In this document: positions 53,670-62,790 of the stretch, piece after piece
Layout: each line of letters starts with the position of its first letter
Numbering within the stretch: position 1 is the first letter of the stretch
From: Clostridium bovifaecis
GTDB taxonomy: Bacteria > Bacillota > Clostridia > Clostridiales > Clostridiaceae
DNA length: 64,000 bases
Assembly: GCA_009738435.1 (NCBI GenBank)
Contig: CP046522.1
Location: 1,209,249-1,273,248, forward strand
Direction of reading: 5' to 3'
Position numbers and translations under genes: made by a program
Notes under the pieces: model-generated
What the model saw: the letters and a program-made list of their open reading frames with translations, nothing else
What the model was told of the DNA's origin: nothing
Database searches by the model: none

Positions 53670-53728
53670 CTAAAAAACACCTTTTTCTTAAGTGTAATTT
53701 ACACTGGGAATAGGTGTTTTTTTATTGT
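53670..53728 (+). terminator. Terminator after glnS
   Basis: AAAAAACACCT...AGGTGTTTTTTTATT with an inner AGTGTAA/TTACACT stem. Confidence 0.85.
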
Positions 53729-53945
53729 ATATAGAAATTTAATACTTAATTATGCAGTGAGTATAAATTAATTATTTGATATAGTAAAAAAAATAAATGA
53801 TTTACTGCAAAAGCTCAAAAAACATGAAAGAATTAAGTTGATAAAAACAATTAGATATAGCATGTTAATTTGTAGTAAATGCTATAAGTTTAATAGAAAT
53901 TCTAAGGTAATTTAAGTTATTGGCGGAATACGTCTATTATTAGGT

Positions 53946-53974
53946 TTGTATTGCATTAAATTCATATATATAAT
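53946..53974 (+). promoter_or_regulatory. sigma-A promoter of the T-box transcript
   Basis: -35 TTGTAT (53946-53951), 17-bp spacer, perfect -10 TATAAT (53969-53974). Confidence 0.65.
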
Positions 53975-53997
53975 TGACCCTAAATAAATTTATTTCA

Positions 53998-54245
53998 AGA
54001 AAGTGATGATGGAAACTAGTAGTTATGAAAATCATTCAGAGAGCTAGTGGGTGGTGAGAACTAGCTGAGGACATAATGAACTTCTTCCTGAACTGTAAGC
54101 TTAACGGGGACTTAACCCTAAGTAGGCTGAGCCGTTTATCCTTACGTTATAAGGGTGAGAGAGGTTTCTATTTTAAGAAACAAATTGGGTGGTACCGCGA
54201 ATAACACATTCGTCCCTTTATGGGATTGAATGTGTTTTTTTATTC
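53998..54245 (+). promoter_or_regulatory. T-box riboswitch, apparent Phe (UUC) specifier
   Basis: Stem I elements GATGATGGAAACTAGTAG, CAGAGAGCTAGTGGGTGGTG and GAACTAGCTG are typical. The specifier side reads AATGAAC-TTC-TTCCTGAAC, giving UUC at 54082-54084 by analogy with GAAC-UAC in tyrS. The T-box itself is GGGTGGTACCGCG (54187-54199). The terminator AACACATTC...GAATGTGTT plus T-run ends at 54243. Uncharged tRNA-Phe would permit read-through into the transporter. Confidence 0.9.
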
Positions 54246-54310
54246 TTTAATCCGGATAAAGAGTAAAAGGATTTAAAAGATTGAACTATTTAAGTTAAGG
54301 GGGCTTTTTA

Positions 54311-55726
54311 ATGAATATTTCATTGATTATAGTAATTTTATATATTGCAGCATTGTTTATTATTAGTGCTGCTGCTAAGAAGTTAACTGAAAAAGGGGCT
54401 GAAAACTATATTTTAGCAGGGCGTAATCTTAATATTCCATTGGTAGCAGTTACTATAACTGGGGTTGCTGTAGGGGGAGCATCTACTATTGGTGTATCTG
54501 AACAGGCTTATAGTGTTGGATTAGCAGCAGGATGGTATAATGTAGCTTGGGCCGTAGGTGCTATTCTTATGGGGGTTTTTGCAGCTGGAAAATACCGTTC
54601 ATTAAATGTTTCAACTGTGCCAGAATTGTTTGAAAAATTTTATGATACTAAGGGGCGTATCATATGTGTAATAGGACAAATTGTAATTCAAATTGCTGCA
54701 ACTTCATTGCAGTATGTAGCAGGAGGAGCAATATTAGCATCTATGCTTCCTAATATTTTTAGTTTTAGGATGGGAATGATTACTAGCGCCATTGTCTTTA
54801 TAGGAATAACATTTATTGGAGGCATGTGGTCTGCAGGCTTATCGAATCTTTTAAATGTCCTATTGATTTACGTAGGTATTACACTTGCTACAATAAGGTC
54901 TATAGCAGATCAAGGGGGCATTAGCAATATTCAAGCTAGTTTACCAAGCAATATTCCATATTTAAGTCCAGTTGAAGGACTTGGATGGATAACAATTATA
55001 AGTTGGCTTGTAGTTATGATAACGCAGAGTATGTCTATGCAATATTCTGTTCAAGTATCCTGTAGTGCAAAGGATAAAAGAACAGCTAAAAATGGATTCA
55101 TAATTGGGGGCTTAATTATATTACCAATTGGATTTATGGCAGCATTACTTGGAATATCTGCTAAAGCAGCATTTCCAAACATAAGTGCTACTTTAGCTTT
55201 ACCTAAAGTTATTATGTCTTTAAATCCTGTGTTAGCAGGAGTAACTCTAGCTGCACTTTGGGCAGCAGATGTTTCTACAGCGTGTAATCTACTTCTTGGC
55301 TCGGCTACCTTATTCTCACAAGATATTTATAAGAGATTTATTAATCCAAAGGTAAGTGAGAAAAAGTTTATGATAATTACTAAAGTTTCTGTAGTAGTTC
55401 TAGGACTACTTACATTTATACTTGCATTGACCATAGCTGAAATCCTAAAAACATTGATGGTTGCACTAAGTTTGGCGACAGCTTTTACTGTGGTATTTAT
55501 ATTTACAGTTTATTGTCCTAAGCTTTGCAGAAAAAACTCAGCTTTTTATACTACTATTGCTGGAATAATGGTACTATTATTATGGCAATTGTTCCCGGCC
55601 ATGAGAGTTTTTCCTCATGTCGCATACCTTGAATGGATTGTATGTGTAGCAACATTTTTAATTACTCCGCTGATAGACACTGAGCCGCATTACAAGCTAA
55701 ATAAAGTTCTAGAGCTAGAGCAATAG
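54311..55726 (+). CDS. Sodium:solute symporter (SSS family)
   Basis: 471 residues, about 13 hydrophobic segments, starting YIAALFIISAAAKKL. SSS features are AENYILAGRNL, VAVGGASTIGVSEQAYSVGL and ALWAADVSTACNLLLGSATLFSQD. Sodium-driven importer. The T-box with a UUC specifier predicts that the substrate is phenylalanine or a related aromatic compound; the sequence alone does not show it. AAGGGGG precedes the ATG. Confidence 0.88.
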   Translation: MNISLIIVILYIAALFIISAAAKKLTEKGAENYILAGRNLNIPLVAVTITGVAVGGASTIGVSEQAYSVGLAAGWYNVAWAVGAILMGVFAAGKYRSLNVSTVPELFEKFYDTKGRIICVIGQIVIQIAATSLQYVAGGAILASMLPNIFSFRMGMITSAIVFIGITFIGGMWSAGLSNLLNVLLIYVGITLATIRSIADQGGISNIQASLPSNIPYLSPVEGLGWITIISWLVVMITQSMSMQYSVQVSCSAKDKRTAKNGFIIGGLIILPIGFMAALLGISAKAAFPNISATLALPKVIMSLNPVLAGVTLAALWAADVSTACNLLLGSATLFSQDIYKRFINPKVSEKKFMIITKVSVVVLGLLTFILALTIAEILKTLMVALSLATAFTVVFIFTVYCPKLCRKNSAFYTTIAGIMVLLLWQLFPAMRVFPHVAYLEWIVCVATFLITPLIDTEPHYKLNKVLELEQ

Positions 55727-55759
55727 AAGTTTTATATAAAACAAGTTTTCATATCGAGC

Positions 55760-55885
55760 ATATTGGTTAATCTTCAAAGTAACCATAACACTGCGTTGGA
55801 TACGGATGAGAAAGTCAGGTTCGGCTGGATAAGAGTAAAAAGCATTAAGTGAAATAGGGGCGTTTCACTTAATGCTTTTTTAGTT
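55760..55885 (+). ncRNA. Unclassified structured leader or small RNA with terminator
   Basis: TGGTTA...TAACCA hairpin (about 55764-55786), then a G-rich conserved-looking block GCGTTGGATACGGATGAG and GGTTCGGCTGGATAAGAG. A strong terminator follows, AAAAAGCATTAAGTGAAA...TTTCACTTAATGCTTTTTT (55837-55883). It lies between the symporter and the purine permease, about 330 nt from the latter. It does not match riboswitch classes I know. Confidence 0.45.
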
Positions 55886-55953
55886 ATAATATAAAAACTA
55901 GAGAGTTAATACAGGTAAAGCTTATAAGGTAGTGGGGGTTATATATTTTATAA

Positions 55954-55970
55954 TTGGCATTAATATTGCC
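55954..55970 (+). promoter_or_regulatory. sigma-54 promoter, distal, upstream of purine permease
   Basis: TTGGCATTAATATTGCC with GG-N10-GC spacing, 263 bp before the permease start. Confidence 0.6.
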
Positions 55971-55973
55971 TTG

Positions 55974-56006
55974 TATCAAATTGATAAATTTTATTGTTTT
56001 GATAAA
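55974..56006 (+). promoter_or_regulatory. TTGATAAA repeat element, candidate activator site
   Basis: Contains the palindrome TATCAAATTGATA and TTTTATTGTTTTGATAAA. The latter matches 17 of 18 bases of a copy at 60986-61003. It is located 148-180 bp upstream of the proximal -24 element, an enhancer-like position. Confidence 0.5.
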
Positions 56007-56151
56007 CATAGATAATTTCTATGTATGGGCAATATTAGCTTGCTGAGGTGTTTATGTATCTTATCATTGTGATAATTGGAAAACTAAAAAATATAGAGTA
56101 TAGAATACATTATTGTATAATAGGTTTGTTTAGATTTTAACTTGGCATTTA

Positions 56152-56168
56152 TATTGCTAGTAAAATAT
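56152..56168 (+). promoter_or_regulatory. sigma-54 promoter, proximal, of purine permease
   Basis: TTGGCATTTATATTGCT: GG (56154-56155) and GC (56166-56167) ten bases apart, 49 bp before the TTG start. Confidence 0.75.
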
Positions 56169-56216
56169 TAAAAATATTTTTTAATATTTTTAATATAATT
56201 TTAAGGAGGGGTAATT

Positions 56217-57593
56217 TTGAATAGGAATACCGAGATCGTTACCACAAAGGAAGGTTTCCTAGAAAAAAACTTTAAGTTAAGGGAAAACAATACTACGGTA
56301 AGGACAGAGATTGTAGCTGGACTTACTACATTCCTAACTATGGCATACATTATAGCAGTTAATCCATCATTTCTATCAGCCACAGGTATGCCAAAAGAAG
56401 CTTTACTTACAGCAACATGTCTTGCAGCGGGTCTTACAACTATCCTAATGGGGTTTTATGCTAATTTACCTTTTGCGCTGGCTTCAGGTATGGGACTTAA
56501 TGCTTTTTTTGCTTTCTCCGTATGTGGTGCTATGAAAATTCCATGGCAGATTGCTTTAACAGCAGTATTTGCAGAAGGTGTAATATTTATTATTCTTTCT
56601 GTAACAAGCATTAGAGAGATAGTAGTTAATTCTATTCCAGTAACTTTAAAAATAGCTGTTAGTGGAGGAATTGGATTATTTATTGCACTTATAGGTTTTG
56701 AGAATGCAAAAGTAGTTGTTAATGAAGATGCTACATTAGTCACTTTAGGAACCTTTAAGGATCCAAGAGCTATAATTGCAGTGATTGGGATAGTTATTAT
56801 AGGCACCCTTGTTCATAAAAAGGTAAAAGGTGCAATGCTGTGGGGAATTTTAGCATGTACTATATTATCCTGGGTTTATGCTCTTATAATTGGACCAGCA
56901 AAGGCTGCTGAATTATACGAAATATATTTGCCAAACGGAATTTTTGCTTTTCACGGTATAGGACCGATAGCTGGTAAATTAGATTTCTCAATATTTACGC
57001 ATGCGCAAGGACTTGTTACATTTATATCTGTTCTATTAACATTCTTATTTGTGGATTTTTTTGATACGGTAGGAACACTAGTTGGAGTTGCTTCAAAGGC
57101 TAATATGGTAGATGAAAATGGAAAGGTTTTAAGAGCTAATAAAGCATTATTAGTTGATGCCATTGGGACAACTATGGGAGCCTTAATGGGAGTATCAACT
57201 GTAACAACCTACGTTGAAAGTTCAGCAGGAGTTGCAGAAGGCGGAAGAACTGGACTTACAGCTTTAACAACAGGAATACTATTTATTCTTTCAATGTTCC
57301 TAGCACCTATATTTATGGCAATTCCAAGTTGTGCAACTGCACCAGCTCTTATTATAGTAGGATTATTTATGATGCAAAATATAACACAAATCGATTTCTA
57401 TGACTATACAGAGGCAATACCAGCATTTTTAACAATAATATTAATGCCACTAACTTATAGCATAGCCACTGGTTTAATGTTTGGCGTTATTGCATATGTT
57501 ATACTTAATTTACTCGGAAAAAGAACAGAAAGAATCTCACCAACTATCTATATACTGGCTATAATATTTATAATAAGGATTGCTACCTTATAA
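56217..57593 (+). CDS. Purine base permease, NCS2/AzgA family
   Basis: 458 residues from TTG 56217 (AAGGAGGGG ahead). 12-14 hydrophobic segments. AzgA-type motifs: VAGLTTFLTMAYIIAVNP, the loop ALASGMGLNAFFAFSVC, DFFDTVGTLVGVASKA and TTYVESSAGVAEGGRTG. Proton-linked uptake of adenine, guanine or hypoxanthine. Followed by adenine deaminase and a guanine-type deaminase, supporting a purine-base utilisation cluster under sigma-54 control. Confidence 0.92.
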   Translation: MNRNTEIVTTKEGFLEKNFKLRENNTTVRTEIVAGLTTFLTMAYIIAVNPSFLSATGMPKEALLTATCLAAGLTTILMGFYANLPFALASGMGLNAFFAFSVCGAMKIPWQIALTAVFAEGVIFIILSVTSIREIVVNSIPVTLKIAVSGGIGLFIALIGFENAKVVVNEDATLVTLGTFKDPRAIIAVIGIVIIGTLVHKKVKGAMLWGILACTILSWVYALIIGPAKAAELYEIYLPNGIFAFHGIGPIAGKLDFSIFTHAQGLVTFISVLLTFLFVDFFDTVGTLVGVASKANMVDENGKVLRANKALLVDAIGTTMGALMGVSTVTTYVESSAGVAEGGRTGLTALTTGILFILSMFLAPIFMAIPSCATAPALIIVGLFMMQNITQIDFYDYTEAIPAFLTIILMPLTYSIATGLMFGVIAYVILNLLGKRTERISPTIYILAIIFIIRIATL

Positions 57594-57690
57594 GCTGTAG
57601 AACTTGGCAGTAGATCCTAATTTAGATGGAGTTTAAAGCTTCATCTAAATTTTTAATTAAGCAATATCTTTTGGGCAAAGGAGAGTATTT

Positions 57691-59388
57691 ATGAATAAGT
57701 TAAAAGATAATCTTAAAACTGCACTTGGAGATAAAAAAGCGGATATTGTATTAAAAAATGCTTTTATTATAAATGTGTTTGACGGAAGCATAGAGTGTGG
57801 GGATATAGCCATAAATGATGATATTATTGTAGGTATTGGAGAGTATTATGGAGATAAAGAAATAGACTGTACAGGTTATTATGTAGCTCCGGGATTTATA
57901 GATACTCATGTCCATATAGAGTCATCAAAAGTTACACCAGAGGTATTTTCTCGTATCTTAATTAAAAGAGGAGTAACTACTTGCATAGCTGATCCACATG
58001 AAATATCCAATGTATTAGGAACTGATGGAATAGATTTTATGATTCAAAACAGCAAAAGAAGTGTTATGGATATATTTTTTATGATGCCTTCTTGTGTCCC
58101 AGCTGTGGAATTTGAGGATAACGGAGCATCACTGACTTCTGAAGAGCTAGCTAAATTTATTAATAATGAAAAGGTCTTAGGGCTTGGAGAAGTTATGGAT
58201 GTACCATCAGTTGTGCATGGCAATGGGGATATGCTAAGCAAAATAGTATTATTTAAAGAAAAACACATAGATGGGCATTGTCCTAATATAAATGATTATT
58301 GGTTAAATGCATACTTAAATTCAGGTATAGCTACTGATCACGAATGTACAACTCCAGAAGAAGCTGTCAAAAAAATTAAAAGAGGTATGTACATTATGTT
58401 AAGGCAGGGATCTGCTGCGAAAAATTTGAAAGACTTATTGCCAGCTGTCAATGATAGTAACTTTCATAGATTCTTATTTTGCACAGATGATAAGGATATA
58501 GTTGACTTAGTTGAAAAAGGTTCTATAGATGATTGTGTTAAACTTGCAATAGAATATGGATTAGATCCAATTAAAGCGATTACTATAGCGACTTTAAACG
58601 GAGCTCAGTGCTTTGGACTCAGAGACAGGGGGGCTATTGCACCAGGATATAGGGCAGACTTATTAATATTAAAAGATTTAAAGAAGCTTAAAGTTAAAGA
58701 TATAATTAAAAGCGGAAAGTTATATGTAGAAGATTTAAGAGAAAATTCAAAGGAAGAAATTAAGCCGTCAATGAATATTGAATATATAGATAAGAAAATC
58801 TTTAGAGTAAAAGCTGAGTCTAATCGAATAAACACGATAAAGGTTGTTAAAAATTCAATTGAAACAAAAAAATGTATTAGTGAGGTATCTATTGATAAAA
58901 GCGGATATATAGATAAGATAATTTCAAAAGACGTGCTTAAAATAGGCGTATTTGAAAGGCACAAGAATACTGGTAAATATTTCATAGGATTTATAGAAGG
59001 TCTGGGTTTAAAAAATTGCTCAATAGCTCAAACCATAGCCCATGATTCTCATAATATTATAGTAGTGGGAGATAATGATAAAGATATGGAAATAGCAGTA
59101 AATAGAGTTATCGCTATGGGGGGAGGTATAGCTATAATATCTAATGGAAGCATTTTAGATGAATTATGCCTACCAGTGGCAGGGCTTATGACTTTTAGCG
59201 ATCCCAATTTTGTAATAGGTAAGATAAAAAGATTAAATAAGATTTGCAAGAATTATGGAAATAATGAAGCTTTAGATATATTCTTAACTGTAGGGTTTAT
59301 GGCTCTTCCTGTAATACCTGAATTAAGAATTACAGCTAGAGGTTTGTATGATTTTAGTAAGAATAAATTTATAGAACTATTTATATAA
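57691..59388 (+). CDS. ade: Adenine deaminase
   Basis: 565 residues, the usual length. Amidohydrolase motifs: GFIDTHVHIESS (HxH), TCIADPHEISNVLG, IDGHCP, SGIATDHECTTPEEA and FCTDDKD. The C-terminal ade domain has IAHDSHNIIVVG and AVNRVIAMGGG. It converts adenine to hypoxanthine and ammonia. CAAAGGAG precedes the ATG. It lies downstream of the permease, probably co-transcribed, and ends at a bidirectional terminator. Confidence 0.94.
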   Translation: MNKLKDNLKTALGDKKADIVLKNAFIINVFDGSIECGDIAINDDIIVGIGEYYGDKEIDCTGYYVAPGFIDTHVHIESSKVTPEVFSRILIKRGVTTCIADPHEISNVLGTDGIDFMIQNSKRSVMDIFFMMPSCVPAVEFEDNGASLTSEELAKFINNEKVLGLGEVMDVPSVVHGNGDMLSKIVLFKEKHIDGHCPNINDYWLNAYLNSGIATDHECTTPEEAVKKIKRGMYIMLRQGSAAKNLKDLLPAVNDSNFHRFLFCTDDKDIVDLVEKGSIDDCVKLAIEYGLDPIKAITIATLNGAQCFGLRDRGAIAPGYRADLLILKDLKKLKVKDIIKSGKLYVEDLRENSKEEIKPSMNIEYIDKKIFRVKAESNRINTIKVVKNSIETKKCISEVSIDKSGYIDKIISKDVLKIGVFERHKNTGKYFIGFIEGLGLKNCSIAQTIAHDSHNIIVVGDNDKDMEIAVNRVIAMGGGIAIISNGSILDELCLPVAGLMTFSDPNFVIGKIKRLNKICKNYGNNEALDIFLTVGFMALPVIPELRITARGLYDFSKNKFIELFI

Positions 59389-59427
59389 AAAGAGAGGGGA
59401 TTTCCTAAAGGAATACTCCCTCTTTCA
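59387..59427. terminator. Bidirectional terminator ade/guanine deaminase
   Basis: AAAGAGAGGGGATTTCCT pairs with AGGAATACTCCCTCTTT between the convergent genes. Confidence 0.8.
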
Positions 59428-59429
59428 CT

Positions 59430-60794
59430 TTACGCTAAGCTTCTTTGAAGTTTAACTAATTCATCAGCAACTTTATGACTCTCTAATCTAATTTTTTCAG
59501 TATCCATTGTGATTAACTTACCATCTTTAACTACAACTTTTCCGTTTACCATAGTCATTTTCACTAGGCTTGTATTTCCACAAGTAACCAATCCCACTAG
59601 TGGATCATGGCATCCAGCATAGGCTATATCATTAAGGTCAAATAGAACAATGTCTGCAGCCATACCTTCTTTTAGGATACCTATGTCATCTCTACCTAAA
59701 ACTTCAGCTCCACCTCTTGTGGCCAATCTTAAAATTTCATAAGCATTTAATCCATCACATCCGTATTTTAAGTGATTAAGTAAGTATGCCCGTCTCACTT
59801 CTTCCCACATATTAGAACCATCATTGGAAGCACTTCCATCTACAGCAATACTTAATTTTATCCCAGCTTTTATTAAATCATTAGTTTGACATATTCCACT
59901 AGAAAGCTTCATGTTAGAAGAAGGACAATGTGCAACTCCTGAACCTTTTAACATTTTCATTTCTTCTAAGTTAAGATGAATAACATGGGCGAACCAAACG
60001 TCAGGACCTGTCCAACCTAGATCCACCATGAGTTCCACAGGTCTTCTTCCGTATATATCCATGCAAAATTGTTCTTCATCTTTAGTCTCAGCTAAATGAG
60101 TGTGAAGCATTACACCCTTTTTTCTTGCAAGCTCTCTTGATTCAATCATTAAGTCTTTAGTTACTGAAAATGGTGAACAGGGAGCCAAGGCTATTCTTTG
60201 CATAGCAAATTTGCTGCTATCATGATATTTATTTATTAACCTTTCAGAGTCTTCAAGTATAACATCAGGCTTTTGAACAACTGAGTCAGGTGGTAAGCCA
60301 CCATCACTTTTGCCACGAGACATAGAACCGCGAGTTGCATGGAAGCGTATGCCTATTTCAGATGCTGCTTTTATTTGCTCGTCTATAAGAGTAGAAGGTT
60401 GGTTTGATGGAAACAGATAATGGTGGTCCATGGAAGTGGTGGATCCTGTTCTTAACAGTTCGCTAAATCCAACTAAAGCACCGTAGTAAACTGCTTCAGG
60501 AGTTATATGTTTCCAAAATTCATATAATCCTTTAAGCCAAGGAAATAGAGGCATTTCCTGAACTTCTTGTATTCCCCTAAAAAGGGTTTGATAAAGGTGA
60601 TGATGAGTATTTACAAAGCCAGGCAAAGCCAAAAGGTTTGTGCAGTCTATTACCTCAGTGTCTTCTTCAACAGTCATATTTTTACCTATAGACTTTATTT
60701 CTTTTCCGTCAATTAATATATCAACTTCTTTAAAAATTTCATCTTTAGAGTTAAAAGTAACTACTTCAGAAAGATTCTTTAATAATAAAGACAT
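59430..60794 (-). CDS. 8-oxoguanine/guanine deaminase-type amidohydrolase
   Basis: 454 residues from ATG 60794 (AAAGGAGTG ahead; an upstream ATG at 60821 lacks a site). Metal motifs GFVNTHHHLYQTLFRG, MLHTHLAET and WFAHVIHL, then SIAVDGSASNDGSNMWEEVR. The TLFRG and SNDGSN features are those of the 8-oxoguanine deaminase branch, which also acts on related aminopurines or isocytosine. It would feed guanine-type bases to xanthine or urate. Divergent from the mod locus. Confidence 0.88.
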   Translation of the reverse strand: MSLLLKNLSEVVTFNSKDEIFKEVDILIDGKEIKSIGKNMTVEEDTEVIDCTNLLALPGFVNTHHHLYQTLFRGIQEVQEMPLFPWLKGLYEFWKHITPEAVYYGALVGFSELLRTGSTTSMDHHYLFPSNQPSTLIDEQIKAASEIGIRFHATRGSMSRGKSDGGLPPDSVVQKPDVILEDSERLINKYHDSSKFAMQRIALAPCSPFSVTKDLMIESRELARKKGVMLHTHLAETKDEEQFCMDIYGRRPVELMVDLGWTGPDVWFAHVIHLNLEEMKMLKGSGVAHCPSSNMKLSSGICQTNDLIKAGIKLSIAVDGSASNDGSNMWEEVRRAYLLNHLKYGCDGLNAYEILRLATRGGAEVLGRDDIGILKEGMAADIVLFDLNDIAYAGCHDPLVGLVTCGNTSLVKMTMVNGKVVVKDGKLITMDTEKIRLESHKVADELVKLQRSLA

Positions 60795-61104
60795 TATTTT
60801 CACTCCTTTCTTTACATGCAAGTGGGTTTTTATAATATAAATAAATTAGAATCAAATTTAGATAGGAATTTGAAAAGGTACTTTATATTGTATAGGAAAT
60901 AATTCAAGGATAATTACAGTATTACTATTTTACCAGTATATGTAATATAAGTCAATATTACAAAATTGATAAAAACAATAGTTAGTTTTATTATTTTGAT
61001 AAAGCTATAGACTTATGTAATAAAATGGATTATTTGGGGTTTGTTATAAGATCATTAAAAAGATATAATTAAATAAATGAGTGGATTGGAAAGGTGGGAT
61101 AAGT
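60795..61104. promoter_or_regulatory. Divergent control region with second TTGATAAA element
   Basis: Between the leftward deaminase and the rightward molybdopterin-binding gene. 60961-60973 (CAAAATTGATAAA) and 60986-61003 (TTTTATTATTTTGATAAA) repeat the element of 55974-56006. I see no good sigma-54 box here. The rest is A+T-rich and unassigned. Confidence 0.45.
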
Positions 61105-61530
61105 ATGAAGAATCTCAGGATAGAAGAAGCTGTTGGATCAGTTCTAGGTCATGATTTAACTAAGATTATTCCTGGAGAGTATAAAGGTGCAGCTTTCAAA
61201 AAAGGCCATATTATAAGATAGGAGGATATAGAGATTCTAAAGAGCATGGGAAAAAACCACATTAATATTATAGAATTGTCTGATGAAAAGATTCATGAAA
61301 ATGAAGCAGCAATAAGAATTGGAAAGGCAGCTGCGGGGAAGGGAGTATATTTATTAGGCCCTGTGAAAGAAAAGACCCAGCTTAAAGCGAAGCATAAAGG
61401 AATCATTAAAATAAATTTAGAAGGTTTGAATGCCATAAACAATGTGGACAAGGTTACTTTTGCTACTCGGCATAACAATATATTAGTGGAAAAGGATGAA
61501 GTAATAGGAGCCACAAGGATAATTCCTTAA
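61105..61530 (+). pseudogene. Molybdopterin-binding protein, N-terminal part, in-frame stop
   Basis: Reads MKNLRIEEAVGSVLGHDLTK and GEYKGAAFKKGHIIR, then TAG at 61219-61221, and continues in frame as EDIEILKSMGKNHINIIEL to IGATRIIP at 61530. Relatives in Mo-hydroxylase clusters are about 330-340 residues with a MoCF domain after this point, which is absent. Both a stop codon and a C-terminal loss make a functional product unlikely. AAGGTGGG precedes the ATG. Confidence 0.75.
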
Positions 61531-61570
61531 TTGTGCTTTTGGAAAATAAGATAGAAGGAAGAGAGTAAAG

Positions 61571-62356
61571 ATGCTGAATATAAAAAAGATTGTTGGCATT
61601 TTATTAGCTGTGTTGGGTGCAGGTTGCAATAGAAAAAGTCAAGAACTTGCACAAAGTGTATCAATGAAAAAGAATAAAACTTTACATGTTTACAGTGCTG
61701 CTGGATTGAGCAAGGTTATGGATGAAATAGGATCTGAGTTTACAAAAGAATATAATATTAAAGTTGAATACACTTATGGAGGCTCACAACAGCTGCTAAG
61801 CCAAATTTAATTGATTAATGAGGGAGATGTATATATTCCAGGAGCAGTATATTATTATGAAATTGCCAAGGAAAAGAAATTAGTAAACGATAGAAAGGAT
61901 GTAGCGCTTCATATACCAGTTATAGCTGTTCCGAAAGGTAATCTTGGAAATATTAAAGAACTCTACGATTTAAAGAAGTATGGGATAAGAGTAGTTCTTG
62001 GAGATGAGAAGTCAGCAGCTATTGGAAATTTATCTAAAGAAGTATTAATTAAAAACAATTTATATGAAGAGGTAAAGAAAAACTTAATAGCAACTACCCC
62101 AACAGTAAATGAATTAGTTGTTTATATATCTATAAAACAAGCGGATGCATCTATTATATGGGAGGATAATGTAAAAGGGGTGAAAGGAATAGAGATTATT
62201 CCGATTTTAAAAGAAAAAAACTCGATAAAAACTATTCCTATATCTTCATTAAAATGCTCTCAAAATAAAGATGCAGCTGAAAGGTTCATAGAGTTTGTAT
62301 GCTCAGATAAAGGAAAAAGCGTTTTCAATAAACATGGATTTACAGCTATAGAATAG
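61571..62356 (+). pseudogene. modA: Molybdate-type ABC transporter binding lipoprotein, in-frame stop
   Basis: Lipobox VLGAGC, then LHVYSAAGLSKVMDEIG and VEYTYGGSQQLLSQI, where TAA at 61808-61810 interrupts. The same frame continues LINEGDVYIPGAVYYYEIA, VIAVPKGNLGNIKELYDL and SIIWEDNVKG to 62356. This is the ModA/WtpA-like fold, about 262 residues if the stop is ignored. GAA to TAA would be one substitution. Upstream of broken modB and modC, so the whole transporter looks inactive. Confidence 0.8.
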
Positions 62357-62370
62357 ATGGGAGGGAGTAC

Positions 62371-62790
62371 ATGGAAAATAGTTATAATAAGCTTCACAAT
62401 AGCTCATTTATAGCAATTATGTCAATATTAACTGAACTTGTATTAGGGCTCGTAGTCTTATCGGTATCAATAGTCTTATATAAAGGGCTGCCTAATTTAT
62501 GGACCAGTCTTTCAACTCCTGAGTTACAATTTTCAATAAAATTAAGTCTTTTTACGTCAATTATTTCTACTTTATTATGCTTAGTATTTGCTATTCCAAT
62601 CGGTTATGTATTGGTCAAGCTTGATTTTAAAGGTAAAAGTTATTAATTTAATTCTCCAGATTCCCATGTCTTTGCCGCCTATTGTATCTGGAATATCACT
62701 GCTTATGGTCTTTGGCAATACTGAAATAGGACGGCTTTTGCAGCTATGTTAATTATAATTTCTATAATTTCATTGATTGTTCTATATGAT
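62371..62790 (+). pseudogene. modB: Molybdate ABC transporter permease, broken
   Basis: Begins MENSYNKLHNSSFIAIM with hydrophobic segments and LWTSLSTPELQFSIKLSLF as in ModB. The frame breaks at 62641, continues KVINLILQIPMSLPPIVSG and [14 protein letters not shown], then shifts again near 62735 into a last hydrophobic stretch [14 protein letters not shown]. The conserved EAA loop region and several helices are missing, so an internal deletion has joined it to modC. Confidence 0.75.

Noticed and set aside
55780..55835. A tRNA gene, suggested by GGTTCGGCTGG
   Set aside because: No acceptor pairing, no anticodon arm and no TTCRA-type T-loop fit. Better described as an unclassified leader.
61219..61810. 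In-frame TAG and TAA codons as recoded (pyrrolysine or similar) positions
   Set aside because: One is TAG and the other TAA, neither has a recoding structure nearby, and the surrounding genes are visibly damaged. Nonsense mutation is simpler. No in-frame TGA with a selenocysteine-type context was seen either.
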